This document shows positions 27,561-35,824 of a stretch of DNA of 64,000 nt, piece by piece (position 1 is the first letter of the stretch; every line of letters begins with the position of its first letter). The translations under genes and the position numbers were made by a program. The notes below the pieces were generated by a model. That model saw nothing but the letters and a program-made list of their open reading frames with translations, was not told the DNA's origin and made no database searches. Location of the stretch: positions 455,079 to 519,078 of the forward strand of contig NZ_LMUI01000048.1 of NCBI RefSeq assembly GCF_009765995.1, in the 5' to 3' direction. The stretch is from Methylocapsa sp. S129 (lineage in GTDB: Bacteria; Pseudomonadota; Alphaproteobacteria; Rhizobiales; Beijerinckiaceae).

Positions 27561-27763
27561 GCGCCCCTCCTTCGATTGCCGGGCGCTCGACCCGCGCCGA
27601 TCTGAGCGTGGCGCCTCGCTTCTTCGATCGCCCCGCCCGAACGGAGCGCGGCTGGGCCGCCCTGTCAAGAAGGACTTTGCCACGCTCGCCGCCATCCGCG
27701 GCGGCGGATATCAAGGCGCTTCTGGCGTTCTATCCAAACAAAGTCGAGACCATGCGCGGCTGG
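27561..27763. other. Short intergenic stretch
   Basis: About 200 bp between two minus-strand genes. It holds the ribosome site of the membrane-protein gene at its left end and no other recognisable feature. Confidence 0.4.
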
Positions 27764-28672
27764 CTAGCCTTTTGGCTGGCCCTCGCGAATGAGGCGGGCC
27801 AGCGCCATCATTTGCGTGCGAGAGGCGCGGCCGATAAGCGCAAAGCTGTGGCCCGCCTCGGTCCAGGACGCGCAAAGGACGGCGCCGCTCTCGCGAATTT
27901 CGACATCTGTCTGGGGCGGCGAGTCGAGCGCTTCGACCTCCAGGGCAAAACGTTCATGTCGCCGATTCTCGTAAAGCGCGAATCCAGCGGGCAAAAACGC
28001 GCCGGGCGCGATGCGGCCGCCCAGAAGGGTCAGCCCGGACGCTGCGAGATCGGGAACCGGCGCGGCGCGCACGATCTGCGGCGCGAACCATTTATTCAGG
28101 GCGTCGCGGTCGCTCGTCGCGATTTCGACCGGATGCGTCGCATTGTCGGCAAAAGCGCGGTAGGCCGCCGTCGCCGCTCCGGCGAACGCCCCGGACTGGT
28201 CGCTGGAGAAGACGGCGGCGCTGCCGGCCCAGAGCGCCAGGGCTCCGGCAAGCGGGCGCAGGGCCCATTGCGCGATCGCCCGCGCATTCCGTTTTGGCTT
28301 TGCTTGTCGCGCGGGGGCCAAGGGCGCGGCGAGGGGGACTGGGAGGCTTTCGCCTGTCGGGCCGGGCGCGGCATGCGGCCGGCGGTCCAGTTCCTTGCCT
28401 TCCCGGATCGTTCTCAGGCTCCACCGCATGTGATCCGGCGCGAAGCTTCCGCGCGCAAAATCGCCGCCGCCGGTCGAGGCGGCCTTGAGGGAAGGGTCGG
28501 GGAAGGCGGCCCGAATCGCCTCGTTCTGCAAAAGCCATAGGTCGACCTGGCTCTTGAGTTCGGGATATTCGATCATCCTGTCTTCAAGCGCGGCGCGATC
28601 CTGCTGCGGCAGGCAATTGTCGACATAGGCGAGCATATTGCCGATTGAAGCGCGGCGAGGCGCGCTGATCAC
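27764..28672 (-). CDS. Putative transmembrane anti-sigma factor
   Basis: A protein of 302 aa. The N-terminal 60 residues (LAYVDNCLPQQDRAALEDRM, then WLLQNEAIRAAF) resemble the helical anti-sigma domain of the RsiW/ChrR type but lack the HxxxCxxC zinc motif. One transmembrane helix is seen near residues 137-160 (WALRPLAGALALWAGSAAVF). The C-terminal part should be periplasmic and sensory. The gene overlaps the upstream sigma-like gene by ATGA, the usual pairing. Confidence 0.65.
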   Translation of the reverse strand: MISAPRRASIGNMLAYVDNCLPQQDRAALEDRMIEYPELKSQVDLWLLQNEAIRAAFPDPSLKAASTGGGDFARGSFAPDHMRWSLRTIREGKELDRRPHAAPGPTGESLPVPLAAPLAPARQAKPKRNARAIAQWALRPLAGALALWAGSAAVFSSDQSGAFAGAATAAYRAFADNATHPVEIATSDRDALNKWFAPQIVRAAPVPDLAASGLTLLGGRIAPGAFLPAGFALYENRRHERFALEVEALDSPPQTDVEIRESGAVLCASWTEAGHSFALIGRASRTQMMALARLIREGQPKG

Positions 28673-29271
28673 TTGATGAGCCTCAGATAAGGGGCGCTGC
28701 GCTGCAAAACGGGGCGATGGAGATGATGGGGCGAAGGCGCGCGCGCCTGGCTGAGCTCGGCGGCGAGCATGGCGCGCCCGCGCGCCAGTCTGTCGATGAG
28801 AGCGGCGAGCGATATATCCAGCGCCTGCGCCGCCTCGATATGCGAAAATCGTCCAAGAACGACCAGCAGCAGCGATTCGCGCAATTCCAAGGGCAAATTT
28901 CTGACCGCGCGCTCCAAGGGTGAGGCGCTGTCGCTGGAATCCGCGCCGCTTGGGTAATTATGCGAAGCAATGTCGCTCGCTCCGTCCTCGGCGGCCGCCA
29001 GCCGCACGTGGCGACGGTAAAAGCAGATGAACAGGCTGAACAGCCGCAGGCGCGGATCGCCTTGCCGCGGGCCTTCGCCGTTGCGGGCGGCGAGCAACGC
29101 CCGCCTGCTGAGATTCTCCACGAGAACGCGCGCCGATCGTTCGTCGCAAACAAACCGGTTATCGCGCGCCACGGCCAGGCCGAAACGCCGCAGCAAGCCT
29201 CCCGTATTGTCAGCCGCCTCATATTTCGGGGTCAAAACCAAGCGTCCAGGCGTTGCGTTAATGTTAATCAT
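28669..29271 (-). CDS. Divergent ECF-like RNA polymerase sigma factor
   Basis: A protein of 200 aa. The C-terminal half reads as region 4: LERAVRNLPLELRESLLLVV, then FSHIEAAQALDISLAALIDR (helix-turn-helix) and LARGRAML. The region-2 part (RLRLFSLFICFYRRHVRL) is poorly conserved. It probably directs transcription in response to an envelope signal released by the anti-sigma partner encoded immediately downstream. The start is uncertain: ATG 29271 (MININATPG) is used, but an in-frame start at 29322 cannot be excluded. It is divergent from fabI. Confidence 0.6.
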   Translation of the reverse strand: MININATPGRLVLTPKYEAADNTGGLLRRFGLAVARDNRFVCDERSARVLVENLSRRALLAARNGEGPRQGDPRLRLFSLFICFYRRHVRLAAAEDGASDIASHNYPSGADSSDSASPLERAVRNLPLELRESLLLVVLGRFSHIEAAQALDISLAALIDRLARGRAMLAAELSQARAPSPHHLHRPVLQRSAPYLRLIK

Positions 29272-29450
29272 TCTAGTCTGAGGGTTCTTCCGTGCAAGGG
29301 CCCAATGTGAGAGTTCCCACATATTTTGTGAGGGATGACGCGGGTCGCGAGCCTTCCCATCGGCGTCGTCCGTCGTTAATGGTGGCGTTTTCGGCGCCCA
29401 ATTTACAGGCGGGTGTCGGCTTGGATCTATTGGGATCGACGAGGCATTCG

Positions 29451-30296
29451 ATGGCGCAGGACGGAATGAGCGGTGGTTCTTTTGACGGCGGCGTGCTGCG
29501 CGGGGCGCGCGGGCTTGTGTTGGGCGTCGCCAATAGCCGTTCGATCGCCTATGGCATCGCCAAGGCGGCGCGCGCGGCGGGCGCGGAAATTGCGATGACC
29601 TTTCAGGGCGAGGCGCTGGAGAAGCGCGTCCGCCCGCTCGCCCAGGAACTGGGCGCGCATGTGGTCGGTCATTGCGATGTGACCGACAACGCTTCGATCG
29701 ACGCCGTCTTCGCCGAGACCGAAAAGCTGTGGGGCGGGCTCGACTTCGTCGTCCATTGCATCGCCTTCTCCGACAAGGACCAATTGACCGGGCGCTATGT
29801 CGACACGACGGAGGATAATTTCTGCAAGTCCCTGCTCATCTCCTGTTATTCCTTCACGGCGATCGCGCAGCGCGCCGAGAAGCTGATGAAGAATGGCGGG
29901 TCGATGCTGACCCTGACCTATTACGGCGCCGAGAAATGGATGCCCCATTACAATGTGATGGGCGTCGCCAAGGCCGCGCTGGAGGCCAGCGTGCGCTATC
30001 TCGCGGCCGACCTTGGCGAGAAGGGCATTCGCGTCAATGCGATTTCGGCGGGGCCGATCAAGACGCTGGCGGCTTCCGGCATCGGCGACTTCCGCTACAT
30101 CCTGCGCTGGAACGAATATAACGCGCCGCTGCGCCGCACGGTGACGACCGAAGAGGTCGGCGAGAGCGCCGTCTATCTGCTGTCGCCGATGTCGCGCGGC
30201 GTGACGGGCGAGATCCTTCATGTCGACGCCGGCTATCATGTGGTCGGGATGAAGAATCCCAACGCGCCCGATATCAGCGTCGTCGCCAAGGACTAA
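29451..30296 (+). CDS. fabI: Enoyl-ACP reductase FabI
   Basis: A protein of 281 aa from ATG 29451. LRGARGLVLGVANSRSIAYG is the FabI cofactor motif, VHCIAFSDKDQLTG follows, and YYGAEKWMPHYNVMGVAKA contains the Tyr-(x6)-Lys catalytic pair. GPIKTLAASGIGDF and GYHVVGM are FabI-specific. It carries out the last NADH-dependent reduction of fatty-acid elongation. An alternative start lies at 29466 (MSGGSFDGG); the longer frame back to 29292 has no similarity to the family. Confidence 0.93.
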   Translation: MAQDGMSGGSFDGGVLRGARGLVLGVANSRSIAYGIAKAARAAGAEIAMTFQGEALEKRVRPLAQELGAHVVGHCDVTDNASIDAVFAETEKLWGGLDFVVHCIAFSDKDQLTGRYVDTTEDNFCKSLLISCYSFTAIAQRAEKLMKNGGSMLTLTYYGAEKWMPHYNVMGVAKAALEASVRYLAADLGEKGIRVNAISAGPIKTLAASGIGDFRYILRWNEYNAPLRRTVTTEEVGESAVYLLSPMSRGVTGEILHVDAGYHVVGMKNPNAPDISVVAKD

Positions 30297-30351
30297 GGCG
30301 AGATGAGAATTGATTGAATCGAACGGCCAGCGGCGACAGCTTCGTTATGGA

Positions 30352-30496
30352 GCCATTGTTCGCATGGAGGCATTTTTTTCACCCTTGAGACTCTGTCAAT
30401 GATGGCCCTTCGGGCCACCGCCGAAGGCGGCGCGCCTTTGGCGCGTCATTGACAGAGTCTCAAGGGTGAAACACGCTCCGCCATGCGAAACGATGG
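30352..30496. repeat. Long inverted repeat (hairpin element) after fabI
   Basis: A perfect 26-bp inverted repeat, 30377-30402 with 30446-30471, encloses 43 nt that contain further short palindromes (GGCCC TTC GGGCC; GCGCC TTT GGCGC). Imperfect outer arms extend it: 30352-30371 against 30475-30496. It sits between convergent fabI and the MFS gene and may serve as a bidirectional terminator, but its size and layout resemble a mobile palindromic element. Confidence 0.8.
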
Positions 30497-30541
30497 ATCA
30501 CCCTCGACCGTTTCGATCAAAAGTCATCAGGCTCCCGCTTC

Positions 30542-31741
30542 TCACGGAATTCCAGGTTCCGGCCTTTGCGGCCGGCTCTTGGGCAGGCGCAGCGCGGGGG
30601 CGGGCGGGGCCTGCCGGATCAGGATGCGCCAGAGCGCGAACGCCGCGAGCGCTAGATGGATAAGCCCGTTCTGCGCGAATAGCGCCGAGGGGCCGAACAG
30701 CCGCATCATGAAGGCGGCGATCGTCGGCGCGAGAATGGCCCCGATGCAATAAAGAAACAGCATGCCGGAGGAGACGAGCAGCAATTGCTCGGCGCTGGCG
30801 CGATCGTTGGCGTGGCTGATCGCGATCGTATAGAGCGAGAAGCTGGTGACGCCGACGGCGAAGCCGAGCGCCACGAGCGAAGCGCCGCCGCCCTGGTGGC
30901 GCCACAACGCGGCTTCGAACAACGCACCGAGCCCCGCGGCGAGCACCAGGATGGTGCGGCGATCGAAACGGTCGGACAGCCGGCCGGCGGGATAGACGCC
31001 GACCGCCGAGCCCAGCACCACCGCGGTGGTGAACCAGGGCACGGTTTCCGGGCTGAGGCCGAGGCCGAGCGCATAGACCGGCCCCAGCGCCCAGACCGCG
31101 CCATTGGCGGCGCCCACCGCGATCGCCGCCAGCGCTGCGACCGGCGACGTCCTGATGAGCCAGCCCAGCCGAATGCGCACGCTTTTGGGCTCCAGCGGCG
31201 GCTCGACGGTGGTCATCGCCAGCGGCACGATCGCCAGGGCCAGCAACACGCCGGCGATCGAGAATAATTCGTAAGAGGTCGGCGACCGCAGGGTCAGCAA
31301 CAACTGACCGCAGGCCGAGCCGCCGAAAGTGACGATCTGGTAGATGCCGTAAAGAGCGCCGCGATTGGCGTTATTGGCTTTGGAATTGATCCAGGATTCG
31401 GTGACGCCATAAAGGCCGGCGAAGGCGAAGCCGAGCGCGCCGCGCATGACAAGCCAGGCGGCCGGCGCGGTCCAGATCGGAAACAGGATCACGACGACGA
31501 CCGTGATCGCGACAAAAGCCGAGAAAGCCCGGATATGCCCGGCCCGCCGCACGATGGCGGGTGCGACGAGGGCGCCCGCCAGCATGCCGACGAAATAGGC
31601 CGAGCCGAGCAGCCCGATCGAAAGTTCGGAAAAGCCCTCGATCTTGGCGCGCAGCGGCACAATCAGGCCGGCGAGCGCATTGCCGGCGACCAGGAAGAAA
31701 ACCGACAAAAGCAGGGCGAGAATGGCGGAAAAGGGCTTCAC
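30542..31741 (-). CDS. MFS transporter, YcaD-like
   Basis: A protein of 399 aa with about twelve membrane helices and a cytoplasmic middle loop around EPPLEPKSVRIRLG. The A-motif-like segment GRLSDRFDRRTILV lies in the second half; the first half has GLLGSAYFVGMLAGALVAP and GVTESWINSKANNANRGALY, a pattern seen in the YcaD branch of the major facilitator superfamily. Substrate unknown. It stands alone and converges on fabI. Confidence 0.8.
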   Translation of the reverse strand: MKPFSAILALLLSVFFLVAGNALAGLIVPLRAKIEGFSELSIGLLGSAYFVGMLAGALVAPAIVRRAGHIRAFSAFVAITVVVVILFPIWTAPAAWLVMRGALGFAFAGLYGVTESWINSKANNANRGALYGIYQIVTFGGSACGQLLLTLRSPTSYELFSIAGVLLALAIVPLAMTTVEPPLEPKSVRIRLGWLIRTSPVAALAAIAVGAANGAVWALGPVYALGLGLSPETVPWFTTAVVLGSAVGVYPAGRLSDRFDRRTILVLAAGLGALFEAALWRHQGGGASLVALGFAVGVTSFSLYTIAISHANDRASAEQLLLVSSGMLFLYCIGAILAPTIAAFMMRLFGPSALFAQNGLIHLALAAFALWRILIRQAPPAPALRLPKSRPQRPEPGIP

Positions 31742-31937
31742 AACGACTCAGCGGCGTAGGGCAGGGCCCGATTCATACACGAGGCGGCCCCGCGCGCGAT
31801 GATTTTCCCTGCTCGGCATGGATGCTCAGCGCAACGCGCATATCGCCATCGCCGCGGCCCTTGTGTATAAGCCCCTCCTTCATCGGCGCCCCCGCCTTGG
31901 CGGGCGCCCCAAACCGGAATGTATAGAGGCGTTTGAT

Positions 31938-33326
31938 ATGGCCGAGAGCCGCTGGAGTCCCGATAGCTGGAGGTTGAAGCCGGTCGAGCAATCGCCCGCC
32001 TTTCCCGACGCCGGCGCCCTCGCCGAGGTCGAGCGCACGCTCGCGGGCTATCCGCCTCTCGTTTTTGCAGGCGAGGCGCGCAAGCTCAAACGGGCGTTGG
32101 GCAAGGCGATGGCTGGCGAGGCCTTCCTGCTGCAGGGCGGCGATTGCGCCGAATCCTTCGGCGAGCATTCGGCCGACAATATCCGCGATTTCTTCCGCGT
32201 CTTCCTGCAGATGGCGGTCGTGATGACGTTCGCGGCGGCCTCGCCCGTCATCAAGGTCGGTCGCGTCGCCGGGCAATTCGCCAAGCCGCGTTCGTCGGAC
32301 TTCGAGACGATCGACGGAATCGCCTTGCCAAGCTATCGCGGCGACATCGTCAACGACATCGCCTTCACGCCGGAGGCGCGCATCCCCGATCCGCGCCGCC
32401 AGATCGAGGCCTACCGGCAATCGGCGGCGACGCTGAACCTGCTCCGCGCCTTCGCGACGGGCGGCTACGCCAATCTTGAGAACGCCCATCGCTGGATGCT
32501 CGGCTTCGTCAAGGACAGCCCGCAGTCGGGCCGCTACCAGGAGGTCGCCGACCGCATCACCGAGACGCTCGGCTTCATGCGCGCGATCGGCCTCGACCCG
32601 GAGGCGCATCCCGAACTGCGCGCCACCGATTTCTACACCTCGCATGAGGCTTTGCTGCTCGGCTTCGAGCAGGCGATGACGCGCGTCGATTCCACCACCG
32701 GCGATTATTACGCGACGTCGGGCCATATGATCTGGATCGGCGACCGCACCCGCCAGCCGGACGGCGCCCATATCGAATATGCCCGCGGCGTGCGCAATCC
32801 GCTCGGCCTCAAATGCGGCCCCTCGCTGAAGGCCGACGAGCTGATCCGCCTGATCGACCTGCTCGACCCGACGCAGGAGCCGGGCCGCCTGACCCTGATC
32901 TGCCGCTTCGGCGCCGACAAGATCGAGGCGAGCCTGCCGCCGCTGATCCGCGCGGTGGAGCGCGAAGGCCGCAAGGTTCTGTGGTCCTGCGATCCCATGC
33001 ACGGCAATACGATCAAGGCGGCCAATGGCTACAAGACGCGCCCCTTCGAGCGGGTGGTCGGCGAGATCAAGAGCTTCTTCGCCGTCCATAAGGGGGAGGG
33101 CACGCATGCGGGCGGCGTGCATCTGGAAATGACCGGCAAGAACGTCACGGAATGCACGGGCGGCGCCCGGGCCATTTCCGAGGCCGACCTGCACGACCGC
33201 TACCACACCTATTGCGACCCCCGCCTCAATGCCGAACAGGCGATCGAAGTGGCCTTCCTGGTGGCCGAACTCCTCAAAGCCGAGCGCCTGTCGGCGCCGG
33301 CCAGGCACGTCGACGCGGCGGAATAG
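31938..33326 (+). CDS. Class II 3-deoxy-7-phosphoheptulonate (DAHP) synthase
   Basis: A protein of 462 aa of the plant-like AroA(II) type. It begins [15 protein letters not shown], has [13 protein letters not shown] (metal-binding Cys), [52 protein letters not shown] and [18 protein letters not shown]. It condenses phosphoenolpyruvate with erythrose 4-phosphate at the entry of the shikimate pathway. ATG 31938 has AGAGG 8 bp upstream; a longer frame from 31818 is not family-like. Confidence 0.95.
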   Translation: MAESRWSPDSWRLKPVEQSPAFPDAGALAEVERTLAGYPPLVFAGEARKLKRALGKAMAGEAFLLQGGDCAESFGEHSADNIRDFFRVFLQMAVVMTFAAASPVIKVGRVAGQFAKPRSSDFETIDGIALPSYRGDIVNDIAFTPEARIPDPRRQIEAYRQSAATLNLLRAFATGGYANLENAHRWMLGFVKDSPQSGRYQEVADRITETLGFMRAIGLDPEAHPELRATDFYTSHEALLLGFEQAMTRVDSTTGDYYATSGHMIWIGDRTRQPDGAHIEYARGVRNPLGLKCGPSLKADELIRLIDLLDPTQEPGRLTLICRFGADKIEASLPPLIRAVEREGRKVLWSCDPMHGNTIKAANGYKTRPFERVVGEIKSFFAVHKGEGTHAGGVHLEMTGKNVTECTGGARAISEADLHDRYHTYCDPRLNAEQAIEVAFLVAELLKAERLSAPARHVDAAE

Positions 33327-33358
33327 GCAGCGTCCCGGCGCCCCTCGAGCGGGGCGCC

Positions 33359-33508
33359 GTCATTGCGAGCGGAGCGAAGCAACCCAGGCGCCGTGACCTC
33401 AGCCGATTCGAGCTCGGGTGGCGAAATCGCGATTCTTCCTGATCGTGTGCCGCGGACAAGCGAGCCTAGGTCACGACACCTGGATTGCTTCGCTCCGCTC
33501 GCAATGAC
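33359..33508. repeat. Palindromic repeat, GTCATTGCGAGCGGAGCGAAG family (copy 1)
   Basis: Arms 33359-33382 and 33485-33508 are perfect inverted copies beginning GTCATTGCGAGCGGAGCGAA; the interior also has weak symmetry. It lies 33 bp after the DAHP synthase stop. Further copies are at 34967-35220 and (one arm) 40400-40439. Such elements are common in intergenic DNA of Hyphomicrobiales. Confidence 0.85.
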
Positions 33509-33825
33509 GGCGGCGTCCCAAACGACGGCCGCCATTGCGGCGCTTCCCCGCCCTTCCAAATCGCGCTTTCAAGCGCAAAGGAAGCCAAACGGCCCGACAA
33601 AACCCCAGCTAAGTCCTTGATATTTGCCCCTACGGCTTCCCCTCAGCTTCCGCATTTCTCATGATATCAAAGGCTTAGGCGGCATTGTCCTTCCGACCCT
33701 ATTTTTGCTCCGTTTCGACAGGCCGATGGACGAAATCCGACGCGCGGCAATTTCAGAAAATTATGGCGCGAGTATAGCCTGAAAAACAGAAAACCGCCAG
33801 ATTTATATCGCGCCAAGCCCCGCGC
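33509..33825. other. Intergenic, no gene recognised
   Basis: About 317 bp, AT-richer than the flanks towards its right end. No family-like frame is seen, and no strong hairpin apart from the repeat to its left. Confidence 0.45.
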
Positions 33826-34581
33826 TCAAGCGCGCATCAACCGCGCCCGAAACATCGCCCGTTCCGGCGCCGCGAACCACGTCCGCATCGCGGCCTCGTC
33901 GGCGAAACGCCCCTCGGGAGGCAGCGGACGCGCCTCGCCCTCTATGGCGATCGCGTCGACCCGGAAAGGCCATGGCGTCAGGATGAAATCGAACGGCTGG
34001 CCGGGCTTTTCCGTGAGGCGAACTTTCACGCTTCCGCCGTCGCGGCCCGGCGCCTCGAATTCCAAAGGCGTCTTCAATTCCCCGCATAGCGCCAGCGACA
34101 AGGCGTCCACGAGCGCCACCAGCGCGCTCTCAACGCGCAGCGCGCCCTCGTCAAGGCCGAGCCGGCGCGCCCAGGCCGCTTCGACCGGCGCCTGCGTCGC
34201 CAGATAAAGGTCGGCGGCCGCCGCGTCCGCCGGGGCGACCTTATGCCGGTCCGTGTAGCGCCGGTAGATCACCCCGCCATGCCTGGAGACCAGCAGCGCG
34301 ACATGCGCGCCCCACGCCTCATGCGCGCGCCGGACGCCAAAACTCCACATCGGCGCATGCAGCGAAGCGCCGACATCGCGAAACAGATGCGGCCGCCCCG
34401 TCCGCGCATCGAATGTCGGCGCCGTCTCCCAGTCCATCCAGCCGATATCGTGCTGCTCGGCGGCGAGCAGCAACGGCTCGCTGAGCGGCGCCTCCCAGGC
34501 GCGCAAAATCTGCCCGGAAAGCCAGGCGTGGGCGAGCTGGCTGATGGCGAGGACGCCGGAGGGCTGGGTGCGGAAAAGCAT
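33826..34581 (-). CDS. DUF3891 family protein
   Basis: A protein of 251 aa. It has ISQLAHAWLSGQILRAWEAP, LLAAEQHDIGWMDWETAPTF and HVALLVSRHGGVIYRR, matching the DUF3891 pattern. Its several His/Asp residues (HA, EQHDIGW) suggest an HD-like metal site, though no activity is established. It is a stand-alone gene; the function is unknown. Confidence 0.65.
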   Translation of the reverse strand: MLFRTQPSGVLAISQLAHAWLSGQILRAWEAPLSEPLLLAAEQHDIGWMDWETAPTFDARTGRPHLFRDVGASLHAPMWSFGVRRAHEAWGAHVALLVSRHGGVIYRRYTDRHKVAPADAAAADLYLATQAPVEAAWARRLGLDEGALRVESALVALVDALSLALCGELKTPLEFEAPGRDGGSVKVRLTEKPGQPFDFILTPWPFRVDAIAIEGEARPLPPEGRFADEAAMRTWFAAPERAMFRARLMRA

Positions 34582-34665
34582 GGGCGGATGATAGGGCGGT
34601 TTGGGGGAGGCGGGAAGGAGGGGGCGGATTCGTGACGGTGGAGACGGCCAAACGTTGCAGAATTA

Positions 34666-34849
34666 TCCATGGATTGCTTGGCGGAGCGGCGCGCGAGAGA
34701 AATTCCAAGTCAAGGACGGCCCGAAGGGCCGCCGCCATTGCTGACAAGTTTACGCAGTCAGCAAGCTGACTGCTATGGGCGGTCGCCTGAAAGGCGATCC
34801 TTGAGTTCGAATTCCTCTCGCGCATAATCGCCTCCAAGCCATCAATGGA
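34666..34849. repeat. Long imperfect inverted repeat element
   Basis: The left arm (34666 to about 34722: TCCATGGATTGCTTGGCGGA...) and right arm (about 34793-34849) are inverted copies with scattered mismatches. The centre holds a second palindrome around GCAGTCAGC AA GCTGACTGC (34754-34773). The left-arm core GCTTGGCGGAGC recurs at 60994-61005 in a smaller element. It may be a MITE-like or REP-like element. Confidence 0.7.
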
Positions 34850-34966
34850 TGCGTGGCGCTGAGCCCAGCGGTGGGTCTGATATGTGCCTGAGCTAGATAG
34901 TATGGGTGCGGATCGTCGCTCCGGCGAAGCCCAGAGCGCAATGACTTATGGCGGGATCTCAGAACC

Positions 34967-35220
34967 GTCATTGCGAGCGGAGCGAAGCAATCCAGAGGTC
35001 GTGACATCTGCTGATTGGTCGGGCGCCTGGACAGCGACGATGTCGGTGGCCTCTTGCGGCGCGGACAACTCAACCCCTGAGTTCCAAGGTCATAGAGAGC
35101 GAGACGCCCGCGCTCCGACGAGCAGCGCTCGGCCTGTGATCAAGCCAGCAATTGTCACGACCTCTGGATTGCTTCTCAAGGCGAATGCGAAGCATTCGTC
35201 CGGGCTCCGCTCGCAATGAC
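34967..35220. repeat. Palindromic repeat, GTCATTGCGAGCGGAGCGAAG family (copy 2, interrupted)
   Basis: The left arm starts at 34967; the inverted right arm ends at 35220. Both arms share GTCATTGCGAGCGGAG and CAATCCAGAGGTCGTGAC. The right arm is interrupted by a 28-bp unit at 35175-35202 (CTCAAGGCGAATGCGAAGCA...) that recurs with one difference at 59047-59074. The element ends 17 bp before the stop of the gene at 35238. Confidence 0.85.
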
Positions 35221-35237
35221 GACTCGATGGCCATCGG

Positions 35238-35645
35238 CTACCCGATGCAGCGGGTCGTAGGCAGTTTCCTCCTGCGTGAGGTCGACGCGTCTGTCCTCGC
35301 CCGCAAGACAACTTCGCCGATCAATTCCGCGTAACTCGGCAAACACGGGCGCGTCACCGTAATTCCGTCACCGTAATTCTTAGCCAAAGCGGTGGCGCAG
35401 ACGGCCTGGTCCAAGGCGTGTCGAAGGTTGTTAAAGGCGTCGGCGGCCACAGGAAACAGAGAGGGCGGAAGAGGAGCGGGGAGCCTCGCCTTTTTGATAT
35501 AGCAGCCAAATTGCGCGTTGAACTCTATAGCCGTGGTATAGGGATTCTCGTCGAAGAAGGCTTGACCGCGTCGCTGCAATTCGTCGCGATGTTCGCGAGC
35601 CCTACTGAGCAAGAGGTTGGCGCTTTCGAACAGGTTCGGCTTCAT
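35238..35645 (-). CDS. Hypothetical protein, probably truncated or frameshifted
   Basis: A protein of 135 aa. The N-terminal 85 residues (FESANLLLSRAREHRDELQR, later PVAADAFNNLRHALDQAVCA) look like the start of a common helical hypothetical-protein family that is usually longer. A perfect 14-bp tandem duplication at 35352-35365/35366-35379 falls after that part. Since 14 is not a multiple of three, the last 40-odd residues are probably out of frame. The palindromic repeat ends just beyond the stop. It lies 180 bp downstream of the reverse transcriptase on the same strand; no functional link is evident. Confidence 0.45.
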   Translation of the reverse strand: MKPNLFESANLLLSRAREHRDELQRRGQAFFDENPYTTAIEFNAQFGCYIKKARLPAPLPPSLFPVAADAFNNLRHALDQAVCATALAKNYGDGITVTRPCLPSYAELIGEVVLRARTDASTSRRRKLPTTRCIG

Positions 35646-35824
35646 GCCCGGTCACCCAGATTCCGACGAAAAGCAATTAGCACACTGGCGAAGCACATTC
35701 TCGCGATACCGCCCAAAACGCTTCGGAGAGCGGACGGTTTGGAGAGGCGGAAGTGGGGGACGACACCTTGATTTGTCGCGTTGGGTATCACGGGTACGTT
35801 TAGCAGTCGGTCTTCGGGAGCTGG

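Noticed and set aside
31773..33308. A 511-codon open frame antisense to the DAHP synthase gene
   Set aside because: It mirrors the codon pattern of the real gene in GC-rich DNA and has no family motifs; the plus-strand product is a full DAHP synthase.
33359..35220. Palindromic repeats as a CRISPR array
   Set aside because: Repeats are inverted and widely spaced, without regular spacers or cas genes.
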